64,000 nt of DNA, taken from positions 240,271 through 304,270 of the forward strand of contig NZ_JACGXL010000008.1 in assembly GCF_014138265.1 (NCBI RefSeq). Reading direction: 5' to 3'. The position numbers were made by a program, and so were the translations under genes. Every line of letters starts with the position of its first letter. The stretch's first letter is position 1. Shown here piece after piece: positions 9,210 through 17,600 of this stretch. The notes beneath the pieces were generated by a model, which worked only from the letters and a program-made list of their open reading frames with translations, made no database searches and was not told the DNA's origin. The DNA is from Dokdonella fugitiva. Lineage in GTDB: Bacteria; Pseudomonadota; Gammaproteobacteria; Xanthomonadales; Rhodanobacteraceae.

Positions 9210-9680
9210 ATGGCGGAAGAAGCGGTTCCGGAAGACCTCGGTCGTTGGCAACGGCGGCTGGCCTCCCAGGCCAACAACCGCGCGTGGACGCTCGCGGAGA
9301 TGCCGCAGCGATCGACCGATGAAGATGCGCAGATGCTGCATGCCGCGCACGCGGCGATGTACTTCTGGACGATCGTGGGCACGCCGGACAATCATGCCCA
9401 TGCTGCGCTTCTGCTCGCGCACGTGTACGCGCTGCTGAAGCGTCCCGAGTCGGCGGCGCAGTGCCTCGGCGAAGCGTGGCCGCACTTCACGCAGCCCGAT
9501 CTCGCGCCCTGGGAACTCGCGTTCGCGCATGCGGTGGCCGCCAATGTCGCTGCCGCGAAAGGTGATGCCGCGACGCACGCGAGGCACTACGCGGAGGCCA
9601 AGGTCTTCGCCGCACGCATGATCGACGCGAAGGCGCGCGACCTGTTCGATGCGACGTTGCGCGTCGTGCCGATGCCATGA
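9210..9680 (+). CDS. hypothetical helical protein
   Basis: A 156-residue alpha-helical protein with TPR-like spacing of small residues (AHAALLLAHVYALL near residue 65; FAHAVAANVAAAKGD near residue 110). No signal or membrane segment. GGAG lies 7 bases before ATG 9210. Its stop overlaps the start of the next gene by four bases (ATGA), so the two are translationally coupled. Function unknown. Confidence 0.7.
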   Translation: MAEEAVPEDLGRWQRRLASQANNRAWTLAEMPQRSTDEDAQMLHAAHAAMYFWTIVGTPDNHAHAALLLAHVYALLKRPESAAQCLGEAWPHFTQPDLAPWELAFAHAVAANVAAAKGDAATHARHYAEAKVFAARMIDAKARDLFDATLRVVPMP

Positions 9681-9985
9681 CGCAGTTTGAAGCGGTCATC
9701 GAGCTGGCGGAGTACTTCGATGGCCCGCACCGGCGTGTCGCGCTTTTCGAGGGGCGGCCACACTCCTTCGAGTCGCGCTGGTTGGACGTGTACGGCCCCG
9801 AGGACTCGACGGACCTGTTCGAACTGACGCCTGCAGGAGCCGAGTTTCCTGCCGCGGTCGCGCGCGCGGAATTTCGTTGCGTCGGTTCTGGCCAGACCCG
9901 CGACGGTGGGTGGCCCACGCTGGAAGCGCACTGGACTCCGGTGCAGCCAGCGGCTACATCGTGCCGGGCCAACACCGACGGATGA
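9677..9985 (+). CDS. small hypothetical protein
   Basis: A 102-residue acidic protein with a beta-rich first half (FEAVIELAEYFDGPHRRVALFEGRP, shown in part: VIELAEYFDG). It starts in an ATGA overlap with the preceding gene. No family recognised; the tyrosine/aspartate-rich first half suggests a small globular domain. The last 20 residues are low-complexity. Confidence 0.6.
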   Translation: MTQFEAVIELAEYFDGPHRRVALFEGRPHSFESRWLDVYGPEDSTDLFELTPAGAEFPAAVARAEFRCVGSGQTRDGGWPTLEAHWTPVQPAATSCRANTDG

Positions 9986-10022
9986 GTCGTCCTCGAGAGA
10001 TGGCAGAACTCCAGGAGTCCAC

Positions 10023-10592
10023 ATGACCACCTCCGTGCTCTTCATGTCCATGTCGCTCGACGGCTACATCGCGGGTCCGAACGACGACGTCGATCACCCG
10101 GGCGGCGCAGGGTTCGACCGCTTGCACGAATGGTTCGGCGATTTCTCGCGGCCATCCGGTGCGCTGGGCGAAGTGTGGGACGAGTGGAATCCGCCGGGCG
10201 CGATACTCGCGGGGCGGCGCACGGTGGAGCAGGTCGATCACTGGGGTGGCGACAACCAGGGCGTGCCGATTTTCGTTCCCAGCCATCGGCCGCCGGGCCC
10301 TTCGGTCGCGAATTATCCGCGCGTGACGTATGTGCTGGACGGCATCGCGAGCGCCATGGCGCAGGCGAAAGCGGCCGCGGGAAACCGGATCGTCCTCGTG
10401 CACGGCGCGTACATCGCGCAGACCGCGCTCGCGGCCGGCGTGCTGGACGAGCTGCAGATCCACCAGGTGCCGGTGTTGTTCGGTGCCGGTCGTCGCCTGT
10501 TCGACGTGTTGCCGTCGCGCATCGAACTGGAGATCGTCCGCGTGATCGATACGCCCGAGGCGACGCACCTGCGCTATCGCATTCGCCGCTGA
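10023..10592 (+). CDS. RibD C-terminal/dihydrofolate-reductase-like protein
   Basis: A 189-residue protein with the DHFR-like fold seen in the RibD C-terminal domain family. It has the N-terminal strand plus SLDGYIAGP (residues 11-19), the AGRRTVEQVDHWGG segment near residue 63, and the GNRIVLVHGAYIAQTALAAG motif near residue 120, which is the NADPH-binding region. Family members are NADPH-dependent oxidoreductases; the substrate here is unknown. The ATG at 10023 is set by AGGAG at 10013-10017. Confidence 0.85.
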   Translation: MTTSVLFMSMSLDGYIAGPNDDVDHPGGAGFDRLHEWFGDFSRPSGALGEVWDEWNPPGAILAGRRTVEQVDHWGGDNQGVPIFVPSHRPPGPSVANYPRVTYVLDGIASAMAQAKAAAGNRIVLVHGAYIAQTALAAGVLDELQIHQVPVLFGAGRRLFDVLPSRIELEIVRVIDTPEATHLRYRIRR

Positions 10593-10730
10593 GCCGATCG
10601 CGCTGCGGCAGACTCCGGGGAAAATCCTGCGCCGACGCCGCCGCCCCGAGGGAGGTGGGAACGGCGACGCGACGCAGGCCGGCAGCGGTCGACGCGCCGC
10701 GAACCGCGGCGCGGGGAGTGACCGGTCCGC

Positions 10731-12941
10731 TCAGTCGGTGGTGACGTTGACGGCTTCGATGACGTGCATGTCCGGATAGCCGATGTCGGCGGTCGCGACC
10801 GGGTCGGCGATGTTGCACGAGGCCGAGCTGATGAAGCTCGGGTGCGTCTCGGGCGACGTGGTCGAGCCGATGTAGAAAACCGTGTTGTCGACGGCACCGT
10901 CGTCGGTGGAGACCTCGACGACGAGGTCGCTGCTGCGCGGGTCGGCGATCGTGCCGGTGACCGGCACGTTGACCGAGGTCATCACCGCGTTCGCAGGCGT
11001 CGTGACCACGGCCTGGCCGATCTGCGCGAGCTGGCCGACGTCGATCGTGTCGACGGTGACCGAATGCGGGATCGTGTACAGCGTGACGGTCATGTTCGGT
11101 GCTCCGGTGGTCTGTTCGATCGACACGTCGACGCTGCCGACATGGGTGGTGCTGGTGATCGCGTACTCGCTGAAGTAGTAGCGGCGCCAGTACTGGTTCT
11201 CCGTCGTCGTGCCGGTGTCGTTGTGGCCGCAGGCGACCGAGTTCTGCGCGACCGGCGTGCTGTCGGTGGTCTGCGCCAGCGTGGCCGGTCCGGTCGCGCC
11301 GCCTTCGAAGCCGTCGGCGAAGATCGCGTCGGGGATATCGGTCGTGCACGTCACGGCCACGTCTTCGACGTTCGCGCCGGCGACGGTGCCGCTGCCGTTC
11401 GCGACGGTGCAGGTCTGCGCGGGATTGCCCGGTTGCGCGGACACCGTGACCGCGTAGGCGGCGCCGTCGTGGATCGGCGTCGCGAACGTGAAGCTGCCGT
11501 CGGCGGTGATCGGGAGCGAATCGCCGCCGCTTTGCTGCAGCACGAGGCCGTTGCCTTCGAGGCCGCTGACGGTGCCGCCGATCGTGTAGGTCGGCGGCGG
11601 CGTGCCGCCGCGCTGGAAGAAGTACGCCGAGCCCGGCATCGAGCTGTCCGGTGCGCGCCACAGCCACGAACCGACCAGCGCGGTATCGCCGTCGAGCGTC
11701 ACCGGCAGGCCGAACTGGTAGCTCGGCGCGCCGTCGCTCGCGACGAACCGCTGCGTCTCGACGAACGTGCCCGAGCTGCCGTCGAATTCGTAAACGGCGC
11801 CTTGCGCGGTCGCTGCGCTCCAGCCGTCCGCACCGATCAGCGCGGTCGTGCCTTGCAGTGCGACCGAGTGGCCGAACTTGTCCTGGATCGCGCCGTCGCT
11901 CGCACCGAGCTGCTGCGTCTGCGTCCACGTGCCGTTCGACTCGGTGAAGATGTAGGCCGAGCCCTTCATGTCGATGCCGCCGGGTTGCGCACCCCACGCG
12001 CCGATCAGCAAGGTCGAACCCGACAGCGCCGTCGCGTAGCCGAAGTAGGCATTCGGCGCGCCGTCGGCGGCGACGAGCTTCTGCGTCTCGGCCCATGTGC
12101 CGCCGCTCTCGCCGTACACGTACACCGCGCCCTGGTAGCCGTTGTTCGCGTACGCGCCGATCATCGCGCGGGTGCCGTCGAACGCGATCGAGTAGCCGTA
12201 GATGTCGCCGATGCCGCCGTCGCTCGCGGTGAGCTTCTGCGTGTTGGTCCAGGTGCCGGACGAACCGTCGTAGACGTACGCCGCGCCCTGGAAGCCGTTC
12301 GTCCCGACCGTCGCGCCGTCGGCGCCGATCATCGCCTTGGTGCCGCTCAACGCGAGCGAATAGCCGAAGTTGTCGAACGCCTGGCCGTCCACGGCGGTGA
12401 TCTTCTGCGTCTGCATCCACGTGCCGTTCACGCGCGTGAACACGTAGACCGCACCCTGCGAGAAGTTGTCGTTGACCATCGCGCCGTAGGCGCCGATCAA
12501 CGCGGTGTCGCCTTCGAACACGATCGAGTGGCCGAACGTGTCGAACGCCTGGCCGTCGTCGGAGACGAGCTTCTGAGTCCGCGTCCAGACGCCGTTCGAC
12601 CGCTCGAACACGTACACCGCGCCTTGGCCGTCGTTGCCATTGATCCTGGCCTGCTGCGCGCCGACCATCGCGACGTCGCCGTGCAGCGCGACCGCGTAGC
12701 CGAACTCCGGATCGAACGCCGGATCGGCCTCGGTGACTTCCTGCACCTGCACCCAGGCGTCGGCACCGAGTGTGTCGTTCACGGCCGCGCGCAAGCCGGC
12801 GGGAACGGAGGAACGGGAGAACGCGGTTTTCCCCGAAGGGGTCGCGTGCAGCGGGATCGCGCACGCGAGCAGCGCCATGCAGACCACGGACCCGATCGTC
12901 CGCGAGGCGCGCGGACGCGAAGCGAAAGCAAAGCCATTCAT
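10731..12941 (-). CDS. large exported FG-GAP repeat protein
   Basis: A 736-residue protein. It has a long signal peptide (residues 1-34), then about seven FG-GAP-type repeats (F-G-x-S/A-V/I-A-L-x-G-D-x-A-x-I/V-G-A) over residues 60-440, one copy of the YTIGGTVSGLEGNGLVLQ-type Ig-like module near residues 455-535, an internal IFADGFEGG, and a C-terminal beta domain (about 190 residues) with TTENQYWRRYYFSEY. FG-GAP repeats usually form a beta-propeller that binds extracellular ligands. The ATG at 12941 is preceded by GAGGGAAAG about 9-10 bases away. The unusual point is that the tail motif sits internally, with a further domain after it. Confidence 0.83.
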   Translation of the reverse strand: MNGFAFASRPRASRTIGSVVCMALLACAIPLHATPSGKTAFSRSSVPAGLRAAVNDTLGADAWVQVQEVTEADPAFDPEFGYAVALHGDVAMVGAQQARINGNDGQGAVYVFERSNGVWTRTQKLVSDDGQAFDTFGHSIVFEGDTALIGAYGAMVNDNFSQGAVYVFTRVNGTWMQTQKITAVDGQAFDNFGYSLALSGTKAMIGADGATVGTNGFQGAAYVYDGSSGTWTNTQKLTASDGGIGDIYGYSIAFDGTRAMIGAYANNGYQGAVYVYGESGGTWAETQKLVAADGAPNAYFGYATALSGSTLLIGAWGAQPGGIDMKGSAYIFTESNGTWTQTQQLGASDGAIQDKFGHSVALQGTTALIGADGWSAATAQGAVYEFDGSSGTFVETQRFVASDGAPSYQFGLPVTLDGDTALVGSWLWRAPDSSMPGSAYFFQRGGTPPPTYTIGGTVSGLEGNGLVLQQSGGDSLPITADGSFTFATPIHDGAAYAVTVSAQPGNPAQTCTVANGSGTVAGANVEDVAVTCTTDIPDAIFADGFEGGATGPATLAQTTDSTPVAQNSVACGHNDTGTTTENQYWRRYYFSEYAITSTTHVGSVDVSIEQTTGAPNMTVTLYTIPHSVTVDTIDVGQLAQIGQAVVTTPANAVMTSVNVPVTGTIADPRSSDLVVEVSTDDGAVDNTVFYIGSTTSPETHPSFISSASCNIADPVATADIGYPDMHVIEAVNVTTD

Positions 12942-13305
12942 ACTCGATCTTTCCCTCATGGTTGCGCGGCCACGCGAGGGGCGAAGCGCCGCTGGCGATC
13001 CCCGAACCTCGTCGCGGGCAGCACGGTCGGCACCGATGCTGCGGTGAAGTGGAGCGTCCTGCCGTCCCGGATGGTGCAGTGCCCTAAGATCCGCCCGGGC
13101 GCCCTCTGCACCGTCGCGCACGCCACCGTCCCGGCGGCGTGGTCTCCGGCCGTCGGAGACACCACACCATCGCGCAACGGCGGCGTCGGTTCCCGCATCG
13201 GCAGTGAAAATGGACGCAGAAAGGGAGTAGCGCGGATGTAGATGGCGCTGATTTCCCTGGATTTCATCCGCGGACGCCGCGTCGCGGCGCCGGATCGACG
13301 CCGGG
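12942..13305. other. gene-free gap with a small palindrome
   Basis: A 364-bp gap between two minus-strand genes. CGCGGATG at 13231-13238 pairs with CATCCGCG at 13265-13272. The segment between (GTAGATGGCGCTGATTTCC) resembles degenerate copies of a dispersed GCAGATG-type repeat. No gene is seen. It must hold the promoter of the FG-GAP gene. Confidence 0.4.
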
Positions 13306-15636
13306 CTAGCGCACCGGGGCGGTCAGCGACCGCTCGCCCGCGAGTTCGCGCGCGCGCCGCAACGCGCGCTGCGCGGCGTCCGGATTGTGCATGGCGTCAT
13401 ACACGTGCGCTTCGATGAGGGCGCTGCGCAGGTCGCGTTCGGACCAAGGCGCGACGCGCCCGGCGAGGGCCGAGGCTTCGTCGATCCTGCCGGCGTCGAC
13501 GAGCGCCTGGGCGTACGGACTCGCGGTGGCGAGGATGTCCTCGGGAATGCCCGAGCGTTCGGCGCGCGCCAGCGCATCGGCGAAGGCCGCGAGCGCCGCG
13601 TCGCTGCGTTGCTCGCCCCGCGCCTGCTGGGCTTCGAGCAGGCGCAGGTAGAGGGTGCGACGGTCGTTCGGCGACTTGGCGACCCAGTCCTTCAGGCGCG
13701 ACGATTCGGCGGCCGCGCCGGCGACGTCGCCGGTGGCCTGCAAGGCGCGGATACGCGTGAACCAGGCGCCGAAATAGTCCTGGTCGTTCGCGCTCTCGAG
13801 CGCGGGCGTGAGCGCCGCGCGGCTGCTGCGTCCGGCTTCGGCGTAGTCTGCGCGCACGAACGCGATGTCGGCGAGCGCGGCGTCGGCTTCGCTGCGGACG
13901 GCCGCGTCGGCGGCGGGGTCGCTGTCCTTGCGGATGCGTTGCAGCAGCACGACCGCTTCGTCGAGACGACCGACGCCGGCGAGCGAGACCGCCCGGCTCA
14001 ACGTGTTCCACCAGCGCTCGCGCGCGTTGGGCGCCTGCGTGCCCTCGCGCACGAGCCGCTCGGTGGCGGCGAGCGCCTTGTCGTGTTCCAGCAGCATCGC
14101 GTACGCCTCCGCGAGCGAGCGCAGCGCGGAATCGCGCGCCTCGCGCACGGCCAGCATTTCGAACCGCTCGGCGGTCTGCTCGAACAGCGGCACCGCGACG
14201 AGCGGCTGCCCGCGATACATCGCGATCGCGCCGAGGTTGAGGTCGACCCGCGCCATTCCGTACGCATCGTTGCTCATCTCGTGCAGCAGGCGCGCCTGGC
14301 CCATTTCGGCGGTCGCGGCATCGAGGCGCCCGGCCAGCACGTCGACGCCGCCGCGACCCGTGTACGCGGCCGCCTTCGCCTTCGGATCATTGACGAAGCG
14401 CAGGAGTTCGAGCGCCTTGTCGAAGCGGGCGCCGGCGTCGGCGAATTTCTGCTCGCGGAAATCGATCACCGCCAACTGGTTGATCACGAGTGCGCGCATG
14501 TGCGGGTCGCGCTCCGCCGACACCTGTTCGAGCAAGGCTTCGCAGCGCGCGCGACTCGCCTGATAGTCGCCCTTGTAGAAGTCCACGTAGGAGAGGGCGA
14601 GGCCGATCTCGGGACGGGCCAGCTGCTCGGGCGTCGCGTGCTCGGCGATCGTGCGCGCGACATCGAGCTGGCCGGCGAGGCCGGCGGCGGCGATGCGCTG
14701 CGCCAGTTCCTCCACGCCTTGCGGCGCGCCGGGCCGCATCGGCGGCGTGTGGCCGAGCCGGACCAGCAACGTGTCGGCCGCGCGGCGTGCTGCGACGAGC
14801 ACGTCCGCGTCCTGCGCCTCCGCGACGCGTTTCATCGCGCCCGGTCCGTTCGCGCTGAGCTGGATGTTCCACACACCCCCCGCTTGCGCGACCTGCGGCT
14901 TGACCAGCAGGGTGGTGACCTTCGCGAACGACGGATCGACTTCGAGCGTGTCGGCGTCGAGCCGCTTGGCGTTGATGAGGCCGACCGTCGTCTCGCTCGG
15001 CGTCGTCGTCAAGCCGCCGTCCCGCAGCTGGTTCGCGATGAGGTCCATGAGGCCGAACCGCAGCCACGCCCATTCACCCGCGGCATCGACACCCGCGGGC
15101 AGGACCATCACGGCCACGGGCCCTGCCGTGGATGAATCGGGCGGCACGGCGGGCCGATCGGTGGTGGTGCGGGTGGAGAACCACCACGCTGCCGATGCGG
15201 CGATCGCGAGGACGAACATCGATACGCCCGCCATCCACGCAATGCGCGTGTTGCGCGTGGCGGATGGAGCCGGAGCCGGAGCGGCCGCGGTGTGGTGCGA
15301 GTCGATCGCAGGTGGGGGTTCGGACGACTGCTCGCGGGTCGGTTCGAACGCCCATCGGTAGCCGAGGCGCGGCGTCGTCCGGATGCACGACGCATCGCCG
15401 ACGACGCGACGCAGGCGCATGATCGCCTGCGTCAGCGACGCCTCGCTCACATCCATGCGCCCCCACACCGCCGAGGCGAGCTCGTCGCGTCCGACCGAAC
15501 GGTTGCGGTGCTGGACGAGATAGATGAGGCAGTCGACCGTGCTGACGGGGAGGTTCTCGACGACGCTTCCCCGGCGCAGCTCGCGCGTGAGCGGGTCGAG
15601 CAGGAAGTCGCCGAAGGCATAGACAACGTGGGTCAT
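13306..15636 (-). CDS. CadC-like membrane regulator with TPR sensor region
   Basis: A 776-residue protein in three parts. Residues 5-97 are a winged-helix DNA-binding domain of the OmpR/CadC kind (GRDELASAVWG, then LTQAIMRLRRVVGD and the wing TTPRLGYRW). A basic and proline-rich linker leads to one membrane helix (about 132-153). Residues 165-776 form a large periplasmic helical region with TPR-like repeats (for example FYKGDYQASRARCEALL and AYAMLLEHDKALAATERL). Such one-component regulators bind DNA directly and sense the periplasm. Targets are unknown; the FG-GAP gene is next downstream on the same strand. Confidence 0.85.
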   Translation of the reverse strand: MTHVVYAFGDFLLDPLTRELRRGSVVENLPVSTVDCLIYLVQHRNRSVGRDELASAVWGRMDVSEASLTQAIMRLRRVVGDASCIRTTPRLGYRWAFEPTREQSSEPPPAIDSHHTAAAPAPAPSATRNTRIAWMAGVSMFVLAIAASAAWWFSTRTTTDRPAVPPDSSTAGPVAVMVLPAGVDAAGEWAWLRFGLMDLIANQLRDGGLTTTPSETTVGLINAKRLDADTLEVDPSFAKVTTLLVKPQVAQAGGVWNIQLSANGPGAMKRVAEAQDADVLVAARRAADTLLVRLGHTPPMRPGAPQGVEELAQRIAAAGLAGQLDVARTIAEHATPEQLARPEIGLALSYVDFYKGDYQASRARCEALLEQVSAERDPHMRALVINQLAVIDFREQKFADAGARFDKALELLRFVNDPKAKAAAYTGRGGVDVLAGRLDAATAEMGQARLLHEMSNDAYGMARVDLNLGAIAMYRGQPLVAVPLFEQTAERFEMLAVREARDSALRSLAEAYAMLLEHDKALAATERLVREGTQAPNARERWWNTLSRAVSLAGVGRLDEAVVLLQRIRKDSDPAADAAVRSEADAALADIAFVRADYAEAGRSSRAALTPALESANDQDYFGAWFTRIRALQATGDVAGAAAESSRLKDWVAKSPNDRRTLYLRLLEAQQARGEQRSDAALAAFADALARAERSGIPEDILATASPYAQALVDAGRIDEASALAGRVAPWSERDLRSALIEAHVYDAMHNPDAAQRALRRARELAGERSLTAPVR

Positions 15637-15746
15637 CCGCCTAGCTTACCCGGCACCCTTCGGCAACGGGGCCGCCGGGCCGCGGCGTGGGAATTCCGGC
15701 GGGCGTTCGTGGTCAGCGGTATCGATCTCCTCGAGCATCCCCGCCG

Positions 15747-16058
15747 ATGAATAAGCCTGCAACGCATACGCCCAACGTGGATGCCTTGGTCGAAGCCAGG
15801 CGGATCGCGATCGTCGCCGCGCTGAGCACATTCGTCGTGTCGGTGGCGTTCCTGTCGGGCTTTCGCACGCCTGCGGCCCTGCTCGCGGCCATCGGATTCG
15901 CCGCCGTCCTCGAGCGGTTGCATCGCCTGTTCCATCGTTTCCGCAGGCAGGGCCGTCGGGCGGCGCTGTTCCGCGTCGTGGTCGTCGGCGTTCTCGCGGC
16001 GGGCGCCGTCGGCGCAGTGCTTCTTGCCGCGGTGCCGATGCATTCGCACAGGTCATGA
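15747..16058 (+). CDS. small membrane protein
   Basis: A 103-residue protein with hydrophobic helices at about 22-56 and 76-97 separated by a strongly basic loop (RLHRLFHRFRRQGRR). No good ribosome-binding site is visible before ATG 15747, so start and existence are moderately supported. It is divergent from the CadC-like regulator (111-bp gap). Confidence 0.45.
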   Translation: MNKPATHTPNVDALVEARRIAIVAALSTFVVSVAFLSGFRTPAALLAAIGFAAVLERLHRLFHRFRRQGRRAALFRVVVVGVLAAGAVGAVLLAAVPMHSHRS

Positions 16059-16077
16059 CGGCTCGCCTGGCGAGCAC

Positions 16078-16083
16078 TAGACT
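16078..16083 (+). promoter_or_regulatory. possible -10 box (TAGACT)
   Basis: ACTAGACTG 33 bases upstream of the 16116 start, directly after a small hairpin GCTCGC-CTG-GCGAGC. Confidence 0.35.
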
Positions 16084-16115
16084 GCAGGCATCTCCGCGGC
16101 CCGGCGCGACACTTC

Positions 16116-16481
16116 ATGAATCGCATTGCACGCCTCAGCTTCGGAGTTTCCGTGGCCTTCGCGCTCGGTGGCGATCTTTGGCTCGCGTCGCTGCGTTGTC
16201 CATCGAGCCCTCCGGTAGACGGTTCCCGCTTGGGGTTGGCCCTTGCCCTGCAGGTCGTACTCGTCGCCGCCGGCCTGTTCGTCGCGCGCCTCCGGCCAAG
16301 CCAAGGGCGCTCGTTCCAGTGGCAGTTCGCCGGCGTCGCGTTCATGGCGGCGTTGGGGACGCTGGTGCTGGTTCGCCAGCCGCTCCTGCTCAGCGATACC
16401 ACTTACGACAAGTTCTATCGCTCGGGTAGTTATGCCTGCCCGGGCTTCCCAAGCCTGTTTCTCCCCGGGCTGTTTCAGTGA
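16116..16481 (+). CDS. small membrane protein
   Basis: A 121-residue protein with an N-terminal hydrophobic helix, a second helix at about 41-58 and a third at about 70-86, then a polar C-terminus with one cysteine. No family recognised. It starts 33 bases after a CTAGACTG box. Confidence 0.55.
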   Translation: MNRIARLSFGVSVAFALGGDLWLASLRCPSSPPVDGSRLGLALALQVVLVAAGLFVARLRPSQGRSFQWQFAGVAFMAALGTLVLVRQPLLLSDTTYDKFYRSGSYACPGFPSLFLPGLFQ

Positions 16482-16593
16482 GGATCAGTGGCTCGCTGCT
16501 TCGCGCGACCCGCACGACACCCTACCGCGCGTCCGCCGCGTCGCGCCAGTATCAAGGTGAGCAGCGCCGCATCACCATCGGTCATCCCAATTC

Positions 16594-16848
16594 ATGTTCG
16601 CTTATCTGTTTTTCTCAACGATCGTAGCAGCGGCCGGCGTCATGCTGGTCGCGGGTGCGCATCGTCGCTGGGCGTGGCTCGTCGATCCCCCGACCGCCCT
16701 GTGGTTCTGCTATTCGCAGTCCTTCCTCAAGGCCATCGGTGGCACGGAGTTCTGCCGATCGGCCACCTTCGCGATGGGATATCTACTTTTCGCTGCCGCG
16801 CTGTTCGTCGTTGGCGTCATCGTGTTCGTCCCCTTGCCTGCGCACTGA
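16594..16848 (+). CDS. small membrane protein
   Basis: An 84-residue protein with helices at about 2-20 and 58-80 and two cysteines between them. No family recognised and no clear ribosome-binding site, so support is moderate. Confidence 0.45.
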   Translation: MFAYLFFSTIVAAAGVMLVAGAHRRWAWLVDPPTALWFCYSQSFLKAIGGTEFCRSATFAMGYLLFAAALFVVGVIVFVPLPAH

Positions 16849-16895
16849 CCGACGCGAGCGCGCGAGGGGCGCTGCAGCCTGATCATTCGCTGCGT

Positions 16896-16901
16896 TAAGC
16901 T
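16896..16901 (+). promoter_or_regulatory. possible -10 box (TAAGCT)
   Basis: GTTAAGCTG 25 bases before the response-regulator start, identical to the box at 8918-8926. Confidence 0.35.
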
Positions 16902-16925
16902 GCACCGGACGAGGGCACGGGCGGC

Positions 16926-17600
16926 ATGGCGCGAATCCTGACCATCGAAGACGACGCGGTCACCGCGCGCGAAATCGCCGCGGAACTGCAGGCGGCGGGG
17001 AACGACGTCGATTGCGTCGGCGACGGCCGCACGGGGTTCGAGCGCGCGCTCGCGGGCGGCTACGACGCGATCACGCTGGATCGCATGCTGCCGGGCATGG
17101 ACGGGCTCGAGCTCGTGTCGGAGCTGCGTCGCGCGGGCGTCGACACGCCGGTGCTGATGATCAGCGCGCTCAGCGACGTCGACGCGCGCGTGCGCGGCCT
17201 GCGCGCGGGCGGCGACGACTACCTGACCAAGCCGTTCGCGCCGGAAGAGATGGCCGCGCGCATCGAGGTACTGCTGCGCCGGGGTGCGGGCGTGCGCGAG
17301 ACGAGCCTGCGCGTCGGCGACCTCGAGCTCGACCTCATCGCGCGCGATGCGCGCCGCGGCGGCGTCGCGCTCGACCTGCTGCCGCTCGAATTCCGCCTGC
17401 TCGAATACCTCATGCGCCATGCGGGGCAGGTGCTCACGCGTACGATGATCTTCGAGGCCGTGTGGGGCTACCACTTCGACCCGGGCACGAACGTCATCGA
17501 CGTGCACATCGGGCGCTTGCGCCGCAAGGTCGATGCTCCAGGTTTCGAGCCGCTGATCCATACCGTGCGCGGCTGCGGCTACGCGATGCGCGCGCCATGA
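16926..17600 (+). CDS. OmpR/PhoB-family response regulator
   Basis: A 224-residue response regulator. The receiver domain (1-118) has the acidic pair D9/D10, phospho-acceptor D52 in TLDRMLPGMDG, S80 and K102. The C-terminal winged helix (about 128-222) ends with the wing HTVRGCGYAMR. Its stop overlaps the start of the sensor kinase gene (ATGA at 17597), making a coupled pair. It probably controls the RND efflux genes that follow; an 18-bp palindrome at 19184-19201 is a candidate target. Confidence 0.93.
   Translation: MARILTIEDDAVTAREIAAELQAAGNDVDCVGDGRTGFERALAGGYDAITLDRMLPGMDGLELVSELRRAGVDTPVLMISALSDVDARVRGLRAGGDDYLTKPFAPEEMAARIEVLLRRGAGVRETSLRVGDLELDLIARDARRGGVALDLLPLEFRLLEYLMRHAGQVLTRTMIFEAVWGYHFDPGTNVIDVHIGRLRRKVDAPGFEPLIHTVRGCGYAMRAP

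Noticed and set aside
6639..10592. Integron cassette array with attC sites.
   Set aside because: GTTAAGC-like cores occur but lack the matching partner core and folded structure at the right spacing, and no integrase is seen.
10693..10713. Terminator hairpin between the RibD-like gene and the FG-GAP gene.
   Set aside because: A 9-bp stem is present but no T-run follows on either strand.
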